DNA of 51,993 bases from JAFEBO01 sp036392375 (GTDB taxonomy: Bacteria; Planctomycetota; Phycisphaerae; Phycisphaerales; UBA1924). Shown in pieces: positions 17,096 to 23,357 of the stretch (position 1 is its first letter; each line of letters begins with the position of its first letter). The stretch spans positions 1-51,993 of the forward strand of contig DASVYC010000059.1 in assembly GCA_036392375.1 (NCBI GenBank), written 5' to 3'. The notes beneath the pieces are model-generated. The model was given only the letters and a program-made list of their open reading frames with translations. It was not told the DNA's origin and did no database searches. The position numbers and the translations under genes are program-made.

Positions 17096-18328
17096 TCACG
17101 GTCCGACGAACGAATCCAACGCGTCCTCGGGCATCTCGAAGCCCTCGAGCTTTCCGGTCCGCTCGATGTGCGCGACCTGCTTGAGCATGATCTCCAGGGC
17201 CCGGGGCAGCCAGATGTTGTCGCCGCAGCCTCGCTCGGGGGTGGACATCCACGCCACAGCACCGTCGGCGTGGAGCACGTACTGGCCGCGCCCGCCGTGG
17301 TTCGAGGAGTTCTCGAGCGGATCGATCGACTGACGAGCGACAGCGCGGCGGACCACCGGCGAACGGTCGGAAAGCACCACGACCTTCGCTGGCTCGCACC
17401 GCGTGCGGTGCCAATTGGGCCGCTGACCGCCCATGATCTGATAGCTGAACGAGATCGAGTCCAGATTGGACCAGTCGTAAGTCTCGGAACCCACCTCGCC
17501 GCGCTCCGCGCTGGGGTTGCCGGCGCACGCGAGATCGGACAGCCGCGCGTACTTGGTGCGAGCGAGCGTGTACAGGTTGGCCGAATTGGACTGCGGCCGC
17601 TGCGGCGAGACGTTCCACCAGGGCGTCGAAGCGGATCCAAAGCCGGCGGTCGCCACCGGGAGCTGATCGCGGTGATTGCCCGCGTACAGCCCCATCGCCG
17701 ACGCGACCGTGCCCAGATTGCCGCGGCACGCGGCGAGCCGTTGCTGATCGCCCACGAAGTTGAGCGCCGGCCACAGCACCGACGCGCCGATGAGCAGCAT
17801 CGCCGCGACCGACAGCACGTCCGCGAGCCGCCACGAACGCGAGGTCCGCAGGCTGAGACCCGCGGCCCGATCCGCCGCATGACGCGACGCGATTGCCTCG
17901 AAGGTCCGCTCTACCAAGAGCGGAGTCGCCGCGATCTGTGATTCTCGCACCGCGCCGGCGAGAGCCTCGACACGACCCGCTCGCTCGCGGAGCGCCGCGG
18001 GAGTGTCCTTGGCCTGATACTCCGCAAGAGCCCACGCGTCGACCGCATCGGCATCACCGGGAGACAACACAGGTTCAGACGCGGCCTCTCGGGCCAGCCG
18101 CAGGAGCGTGACGTCCACCAACGCGTCCTCGGCACGCATCTGCGGTGCGGCGAGCAACGTCAAAAGCGCCTCGACGCGCGCAAGCCGCGCGTCGTCGCCT
18201 GATGCCTCTTCTCCCTGCCCCCCGTCCGACAGCCACGCGTCAACGGCCGCCTGATCCGAGCCTGAAAGCGACCAATCGTCGAAGGCGTCGTCGAATTGGT
18301 GATCCCCATCGTGCTGCATGGAACGCAT
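17096..18328 (-). CDS. Membrane anti-sigma-like protein with a pilin-like H-Xn-DG domain
   Basis: The 410-aa protein follows an ECF sigma gene on the same strand by 18 nt. Its N-terminal 170 residues are acidic and helical (FDDWSLSGSDQAAVDAWL and further), as in planctomycete membrane anti-sigma factors. A single transmembrane helix, LADVLSVAAMLLIGASVLW, follows. The extracytoplasmic part starts AACRGNLGTVASAMGLYAGN and ends with HGGRGQYVLHADGAVAW. These are the N- and C-terminal signatures of the planctomycete prepilin-like H-Xn-DG family, but the FTLIE cleavage site is lost. I infer a sigma-factor partner whose sensor half derives from a pilin-like domain. The start may be the ATG at 18328 or at 18319. 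Confidence 0.6.
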   Translation of the reverse strand: MRSMQHDGDHQFDDAFDDWSLSGSDQAAVDAWLSDGGQGEEASGDDARLARVEALLTLLAAPQMRAEDALVDVTLLRLAREAASEPVLSPGDADAVDAWALAEYQAKDTPAALRERAGRVEALAGAVRESQIAATPLLVERTFEAIASRHAADRAAGLSLRTSRSWRLADVLSVAAMLLIGASVLWPALNFVGDQQRLAACRGNLGTVASAMGLYAGNHRDQLPVATAGFGSASTPWWNVSPQRPQSNSANLYTLARTKYARLSDLACAGNPSAERGEVGSETYDWSNLDSISFSYQIMGGQRPNWHRTRCEPAKVVVLSDRSPVVRRAVARQSIDPLENSSNHGGRGQYVLHADGAVAWMSTPERGCGDNIWLPRALEIMLKQVAHIERTGKLEGFEMPEDALDSFVGP

Positions 18329-18346
18329 CCCGGAAACTCTGTCTCT

Positions 18347-19138
18347 CTACACCGGCTGCTCATCAGGCTCGTCCGCGTTGCCCGCGGCGCCCTTCGATAC
18401 TTGCTGCCAACGCTTCGCGAACGCGGCTACAGCGGCGTGCAAACGGGACTTCACAGTCCCAAGCGGAATCCCCAGTTCATCCGCGATCTGCACGTAGCTC
18501 AGCCGCTGGAAGTACGCCAGCAGCAGGATCTCCTTGAGCGCTGGCGAAAGACCCGCCAACGCCCGCTGCACGAGCGCCTCCCGCTCGCCAGCCGACAGCC
18601 TGGCCTCCGGCGGATCCACCTCGATCTCCAACAGATCGACGAACGTGGTCGCGGAAGCCTCGCCGCCGTTGCCTCCACCCCGCCCCCCCACGGGGGCGTC
18701 GAGATCGAGTTCGCGTCGGCGGATCTTCTTACGCAGGAAGTCCCGTCCCTTGTTCGCCGCGATCGTGAAAAGCCAGGGACGAAAACGCCTCTCAATGTCG
18801 AACGTGTCGCTGGACTGATAAATCTGCAGGAACGTCTCCTGGAAGACGTCCTCCGCCGCCGCCCGCTCGCCCACGAGCCGGAACAGGAACCGCAGCAGAT
18901 CGTCCTTGTACCGCTCGATCAGGACCCGCATCGCCCCCAGGTCGCCGCGGCGGAACTGATCGAAGAGTTTTTCGTCGCTGACTTGCCGCACGCTGCTTTT
19001 CCGGGCCTTCCTCGCTTGCTTCGCCGGCTTGACCGACGCCGTGTCCCAAGGGTCCAGGTGGCCTTCCGATGGGCGATCCGGGACACCGATCTGCACCCAT
19101 CCACCAAGCTTCACGATCCGGAGCGTTGCCATGGGCAT
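18347..19138 (-). CDS. RNA polymerase ECF-type sigma factor
   Basis: The 263-aa product contains the two sigma-70 regions. Region 2 starts near LFDQFRRGDLGAMRVLIERY and includes AAEDVFQETFLQIYQ and RPWLFTIAANKGRDFLR, which bind the -10 element and core enzyme. Region 4 has LSPALKEILLLAYFQRLSY followed by the helix-turn-helix IADELGIPLGTVKSRLH that reads the -35 element. The 60-residue N-terminus is unusual and basic (KPAKQARKARK). A Gly-rich linker joins the regions. Starts at 19138, 19132 or TTG 19192 are all possible because no clear ribosome site is seen. The next gene encodes its putative membrane partner. Confidence 0.9.
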   Translation of the reverse strand: MPMATLRIVKLGGWVQIGVPDRPSEGHLDPWDTASVKPAKQARKARKSSVRQVSDEKLFDQFRRGDLGAMRVLIERYKDDLLRFLFRLVGERAAAEDVFQETFLQIYQSSDTFDIERRFRPWLFTIAANKGRDFLRKKIRRRELDLDAPVGGRGGGNGGEASATTFVDLLEIEVDPPEARLSAGEREALVQRALAGLSPALKEILLLAYFQRLSYVQIADELGIPLGTVKSRLHAAVAAFAKRWQQVSKGAAGNADEPDEQPV

Positions 19139-19206
19139 GGAGCGCGCCGGGCTCCCGCTTCGTTCTCCCGATTCCGCGGGGATGACCTCCAACCGTCAAC
19201 CGAACA

Positions 19207-19527
19207 TCAGGCGGATCCGACCACCTCTGCCACCCTGCGGCTGAAGCGGACCCGGTTACCGAACCGGGCAAGACCCTCGGCGCGGAGAGCCGGAGCGACC
19301 TCGGCAACGTACTTGTCGAACGCCTCCCGGTTCGGGAAAAGATAGCGGGCCTCAACCTCGATCGTGGTTCTCGGATCTGACAGCCGCGACACCGACGCGG
19401 TGCTCGCCCCGCCCGCGATCACGGCCTGGATGTGCCCGCCGCACAGCCAACCGACATACTCGAGCGCCGTTGCCGAGTCAGGCAGCGTGGCGGTCACCGA
19501 GTACGCGATCTCGACCTCTGGGGACAT
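19207..19527 (-). CDS. DUF4286-family protein
   Basis: The 106-aa cytoplasmic protein shows the pattern of DUF4286: IAYSVTATLPDSATALEYVG, GGHIQAVIAGG, then IEVEARYLFPNREAFDKYVA and LRAEGLARFGNRVRFSRRVA. The family is related in fold to dimeric alpha-beta barrel proteins, but no activity is known. I chose the ATG at 19527 because it gives the normal family length; an in-frame start at 19584 adds 19 residues of no family character. It sits between two sigma-factor modules and is divergent from the second. Confidence 0.75.
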   Translation of the reverse strand: MSPEVEIAYSVTATLPDSATALEYVGWLCGGHIQAVIAGGASTASVSRLSDPRTTIEVEARYLFPNREAFDKYVAEVAPALRAEGLARFGNRVRFSRRVAEVVGSA

Positions 19528-19659
19528 GGGCCCAGAATACGTCAGGCTCGCATCCGGGTTTGGACGATTCCATGGCGTGCCCACACTTTCCCCTTCTGAC
19601 CCGCCGAAAGCCGCCTCGGGACGGCAATATCCGCCCCGGTCGGGCGTTGGAGGGGATGG

Positions 19660-20289
19660 ATGAACGTCGTGCCGGGCTCAGGACAACCCGACTCGGACGG
19701 CGGCGGGTCTCAGAACCCGGACGTCACGCCGGTGCTGTTCGCCGCGTCGCGCGGCGATGAACGGGCTTGGCGTCGCATTATCGACCTGTACGCCCGCCGC
19801 GTGTTTGCGTTGGCACAGTCTCGTTTACGGAACCCCGAAGTGGCCGAGGATATCACCCAATCCGTGTTCGCGACCCTGGCGGCCAAACTGGTCGGGGGGG
19901 GCTACACGGAACAAGGCAAGTTCGAGCCCTGGCTCTTCCGCATCGCCACCAACCGCATCCGCGACGAGCAGCGTCGCACCCGCCGCCACCCGGTGACCCA
20001 CGACGCCGAAGCGGTGGCCCGTGCGGCGAGCAGAGATCCGGATTCGCATCGTGAACAAGAACAGATCGACAAACTCCGAGCCGCGATGCACCAACTCGCC
20101 GATGCCGATCGCGAGATCATCGAGCTCCGCCACCACGGGCAGATGAGCTTCGCAGAGCTCGCGGAGATGCTGGGCGAGCCGATCGGAACGCTCTTGGCTC
20201 GGCACCACCGAGCCCTCGCGAAGCTGCGATCATTGATGGAGATGACTCTGGAAGAACCGGGCCGATCGATGGGAAGGGCCGAAGCATGA
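19660..20289 (+). CDS. RNA polymerase ECF-type sigma factor
   Basis: This 209-aa sigma factor has region 2 from about residue 25 (LFAASRGDERAWRRIIDLY, VAEDITQSVFATLAAKL, FEPWLFRIATNRIRDEQRR). Region 4 follows near 140-195 (LADADREIIELRHHGQMSF then ELAEMLGEPIGTLLARHHRA). GGAGGGG five bases before the ATG supports the start. Its stop overlaps the ATG of the next gene by four bases (ATGA), so the two are translationally coupled, the usual sign of a sigma/anti-sigma pair. Confidence 0.92.
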   Translation: MNVVPGSGQPDSDGGGSQNPDVTPVLFAASRGDERAWRRIIDLYARRVFALAQSRLRNPEVAEDITQSVFATLAAKLVGGGYTEQGKFEPWLFRIATNRIRDEQRRTRRHPVTHDAEAVARAASRDPDSHREQEQIDKLRAAMHQLADADREIIELRHHGQMSFAELAEMLGEPIGTLLARHHRALAKLRSLMEMTLEEPGRSMGRAEA

Positions 20290-20798
20290 ACACCAACCAC
20301 CACACTCCCGGAAGCGACGACGCGATGACCCGCCTGCTCGATCAGGTCGGCCGGGCCGACGCCGGCATGGCGGAAAGCCGCGGCGGCGACCCGCTGGGCG
20401 CGACGTTGGAAGACCGCGTCTTCGCTTCGACGCGCCGGATCGTCTCGACCCAGACGCCAGTGATCGCCCGCATCGGGCCCCGCGTGCGCGTTGCTGCGGC
20501 GCTGCGCCTCGCCGCCGCGGTCGCGCTGGTCGGCATCCTGGGCATCGGTTACGCGATCGCAACCCGCAGCGGCGGTGCCGCGAACCCGACTATCAGCCCC
20601 GCGCCGGCCGTGGCCAAGGCCGACACCGGCGCGGACGTCGAGATCATGCTCGCCGCTGTCTCGCTGCTCGATGAACCGCTGGCCAGCGGGCTGGACGACC
20701 TCGCCGCCGACGCCCGGCGGCTGCACGAGCTCGTCACCAGCGACCGCGTCTTTGGTGTGGAGCAGCCGGAAGAATCCACCGGACGCCAAGGTGCGTGA
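20286..20798 (+). CDS. Small membrane protein, probable anti-sigma factor
   Basis: The 170-aa protein has a cytoplasmic part of about 75 residues, one transmembrane helix (LRLAAAVALVGILGIGYAIA) and a periplasmic part of about 70 residues. It lacks a clear zinc-binding HxxxCxxC anti-sigma motif. Its coupling to the sigma gene (ATGA overlap) and membrane topology suggest it holds the sigma factor at the membrane until a signal arrives. That function is inferred from position alone. Confidence 0.6.
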   Translation: MNTNHHTPGSDDAMTRLLDQVGRADAGMAESRGGDPLGATLEDRVFASTRRIVSTQTPVIARIGPRVRVAAALRLAAAVALVGILGIGYAIATRSGGAANPTISPAPAVAKADTGADVEIMLAAVSLLDEPLASGLDDLAADARRLHELVTSDRVFGVEQPEESTGRQGA

Positions 20799-20850
20799 GA
20801 ACGCCGCTGGTGCCCGGAGTTCAGCCATGACCGTTCGTCTCGGAGCGACG

Positions 20851-21975
20851 ATGAATACACGAGCTCTTTCCATGATCTGCGGCACGTGCCTCTGCGTCTT
20901 GGCATCCGTCGCCCCGCACCCCGCCGCGGCTCAGCCTCAGACTCCGCCGCCGCCCGATCAGGGGCAGCCCGGGGCCGATCCTCGGCCCGGCGATGATCGG
21001 CGTCCCCGCGAGAGCCGCCCGCGTCGCAACGCGGACCCTCGCCCCGGCGACCGAGAGATCGAAGCGCCCCGCGAAGGACCCCGCGGGGGCCCGCGTGAAG
21101 GCCCTCCCCGCGATGGAAAGATGCTCCGCGAGATGATCGATCGCCAGCTCCAGGAGAACGACCGTGCGAAGCAGCGGCTGGAGGATGCTCGGCGTCGACT
21201 CGACGAAGGCACGCCCCCCGAGGAAGTCTTCCGCATGCTGCGAGAAGCCCGCGGCGGGATGATCGCCGATCGGTTCGTCGAGCGCTGGCGCAATAACGAG
21301 CGCCCCGAGCCGCCGCCGCCGCTCTTCGATCACGACCAGAACGCCAAGCCTCCCGGCCGCGGGCCTGAGCCCCTGCCCAAGGAAGAGATGGACGAACTGA
21401 TGACGTTCGTCCGCGAGGTGCGCCCCGAGTTCTCCGAGAAGCTCGAACGCTGGAGGAAGGACGAGCCCCGCGCGTTCCGCGCGATCATGGGCCGCCTGAT
21501 CCCTAAGGCCGTGGACACGTTCCGTTCCCGCAACGACGACAAGGAGCTGTACGAGCTCCGCAAGTCCGAACTCCGTGAGACGATCTTCGTGGTCGAGAAA
21601 GCTCACGAGCTGCGGCGTCACATGTTCGAGAACAAGGGCGTCGAGCCCGCGGCGGACCAGAAGCAGGACCTGCGTGACCGCATGGCCAAGGCCTACGACG
21701 CCCGGATCAAGGTGCGCGAGTATGAGGCCGCTCAGCTCACCAAGCGACTGGAATCGTCGAACAAGCAGATCCAGGAAGCAAAGGACGCCAGGGAGGCACT
21801 GCTGGACCGCGCTCTCGACGAGGTGCTCAAGGGCGGGCCCGGTCGCCCCGGCCGCGGCGGCGAGGAGAGCGAGCGCCGCCCCTTCGGCGACGACGACAAG
21901 CGTCCCGCCGGCGCGAGGCCTTCGCCCGATCAACGACAAGAGCCACGTCCAGAACCGCGCCAAGAACCGCGATAA
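20851..21975 (+). CDS. Secreted Pro/Arg-rich coiled-coil protein
   Basis: The 374-aa protein has a signal peptide (MNTRALSMICGTCLCVLASV...AAAQ). A Pro/Arg/Asp-rich disordered stretch follows, with repeats of RPGDDR, DPRPGDRE and RGGPREGP to about residue 90. A long charged helical region comes next (REMIDRQLQENDRAKQRLED and onward to about 340), then a second Arg/Glu/Pro-rich tail. The arrangement sigma, membrane partner, periplasmic helical protein resembles envelope-stress modules with Spy/CpxP-like or periplasmic metal-sensor proteins, but I see no LTXXQ motif. GGAG five bases before the ATG at 20851 favours this start over 20827. Confidence 0.65.
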   Translation: MNTRALSMICGTCLCVLASVAPHPAAAQPQTPPPPDQGQPGADPRPGDDRRPRESRPRRNADPRPGDREIEAPREGPRGGPREGPPRDGKMLREMIDRQLQENDRAKQRLEDARRRLDEGTPPEEVFRMLREARGGMIADRFVERWRNNERPEPPPPLFDHDQNAKPPGRGPEPLPKEEMDELMTFVREVRPEFSEKLERWRKDEPRAFRAIMGRLIPKAVDTFRSRNDDKELYELRKSELRETIFVVEKAHELRRHMFENKGVEPAADQKQDLRDRMAKAYDARIKVREYEAAQLTKRLESSNKQIQEAKDAREALLDRALDEVLKGGPGRPGRGGEESERRPFGDDDKRPAGARPSPDQRQEPRPEPRQEPR

Positions 21976-22024
21976 AGGTGAAACGCAAGCCGACCGACGA
22001 TGGTCGTGTGAATCGACCGTCTGT

Positions 22025-22408
22025 TCAGGACACGATCGAGCCCGGGGCGATGTCGCTCTTGGGCATGAGAATCACGACCTTGCGCTCGGCGGTCGCGGCC
22101 GGGTCCTTGGGCGCGTCGCTCGCGGCGAGCAGCATGCCGCGTGACTCCTCGCCCCGGATCACACGCGGGGCAAGATTAGCGACGATGATGATCGACTGCC
22201 CCACGAGCTCCTCGGGCGTGTAGTACCCGCGGATGCCGGCACAGATCTGCCGAGGCGTGCCGCTCCCGTCGTCGAGCTGCAATTTGAACAGGCGATCCGC
22301 CGAAGGGTGCAGCTCGGCCTTGATGATCTTCGCCACGCGAAGATCGACCTTGGCGAACTCGTCAAAGGTGATGGTGGGCTTGGCAACTACCGCCGCGGCA
22401 TCGGACAT
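22025..22408 (-). CDS. Free-standing MetRS-type C-terminal tRNA-binding domain protein
   Basis: The 127-aa protein is a single EMAP-II/Trbp111-like OB fold, the domain fused to the C-terminus of many methionyl-tRNA synthetases. Motifs are ITFDEFAKVDLRVAKIIKAE, HPSADRLFKLQLDDG, QICAGIRGYYTPEELVG, VVANLAPRVIRGEESRGMLL and the closing PGSIVS. Such proteins bind tRNA as dimers and either act with a MetRS that lacks this domain or resemble CsaA. GGGAG six bases before the ATG supports the start. It follows the VWA-ExbBD operon by 37 nt on the same strand and may be transcribed with it, although a functional link is not evident. Confidence 0.88.
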   Translation of the reverse strand: MSDAAAVVAKPTITFDEFAKVDLRVAKIIKAELHPSADRLFKLQLDDGSGTPRQICAGIRGYYTPEELVGQSIIIVANLAPRVIRGEESRGMLLAASDAPKDPAATAERKVVILMPKSDIAPGSIVS

Positions 22409-22445
22409 CGGTCACTCCCGATTGGATCGCTCGTTGAGTCGCTCC

Positions 22446-23357
22446 TCATGGAGCGGGGACGACTGTAGGCGTTTGCTCTCCCTGCCCGGGCCTTTGAGGA
22501 GTTGCCCACTGTCCGTCGCGCCAAACCGATAGCTTGGTGTCGATACCAAAGACCACCGCAACCTCGGACGCGTCCGGGTCGCGGGCCGGAGCGGCTTCGC
22601 TCTCGGTGACCTTCCCCCACTGATCCTGCCGCTCGCCCAAGAGCGCGAGCTGCAGGCGAAGCTGCGACGCGACGTCGTCGATCGATGCGTTGAGCGCCGT
22701 GCGTCCTTTGCAGGCCGGGCACAGCGCCGCCGACTTCGGGCCCTGCTGCACCGCGATCCCGCGCCCGCTGCACGTCGGACACGGCTGCTTCTTCGCGGCC
22801 GCGTCCAGATCGGTGAGCCCAATCGTGCCGTCGGCGGAGAGCGCCGCTTCACCCCGAACCAGTTCGCCGCGCACTTTCGCGTCGCCGAGGATCTCGCGTG
22901 GCCGGATGCCCTCTCCGGCCCGCAGGCGCGTGATCAGTTCCGCCGCCCGCGCACCCGCCGCCGGATCCGGCCGCTCGCTTCCCGCGGGCGCCGCGTAATC
23001 CGGATGAAGCGTGGCCGCCACCGCCCGCAGCCAGCGCCGCTCCGCCGCTCGCGGGCTCATGGAAGCAAGCGCCAACGCCGCAGATGCCGCGACCCGCTCG
23101 CCGCCGGGTTGCAGCCGACCGTACTCGACCGCTCGCACAAAGAGGTTCCTCGCCATCTCCACACGTAGCGGCGAATCGGGACGGTCCAGGATCTCTTCTC
23201 CGAGTTCCAGATACCGCTCGGGCTGCTCGGGTGCGAGGGCGTGCAAACCCTCGATGTCCTCCCGCGAGAACACCCCCGCATCCGGCCCGGGCTGCACCTG
23301 CGAGGCCATTGCCAGCGCACACGCCGCGATCAGGCTCATCCAGTGGCTGGCCTTCAT
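22446..23357 (-). CDS. Secreted protein with DnaJ-type zinc-ribbon motifs
   Basis: The 303-aa product has a signal peptide (MKASHWMSLIAACALAMAS) and a helical, TPR-like first half. A cysteine cluster with CPTCSGRG and CPACKGRT follows at about residues 172-200. The CxxCxGxG spacing is that of the DnaJ central zinc ribbon, which binds zinc through paired CxxC units. A C-terminal domain of about 90 residues follows. It is the last gene of the overlapping operon; its ATG overlaps the stop of the 901-aa gene (ATGA), with GGGAGG upstream. A zinc-ribbon chaperone-like module outside the cytoplasm is unusual; its function is unknown. Confidence 0.65.
   Translation of the reverse strand: MKASHWMSLIAACALAMASQVQPGPDAGVFSREDIEGLHALAPEQPERYLELGEEILDRPDSPLRVEMARNLFVRAVEYGRLQPGGERVAASAALALASMSPRAAERRWLRAVAATLHPDYAAPAGSERPDPAAGARAAELITRLRAGEGIRPREILGDAKVRGELVRGEAALSADGTIGLTDLDAAAKKQPCPTCSGRGIAVQQGPKSAALCPACKGRTALNASIDDVASQLRLQLALLGERQDQWGKVTESEAAPARDPDASEVAVVFGIDTKLSVWRDGQWATPQRPGQGEQTPTVVPAP

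Noticed and set aside
20821..21963. 380-codon open frame antisense to the secreted coiled-coil protein gene
   Set aside because: The sense frame has a ribosome site and signal peptide and belongs to the sigma module; the antisense one arises from biased codons.
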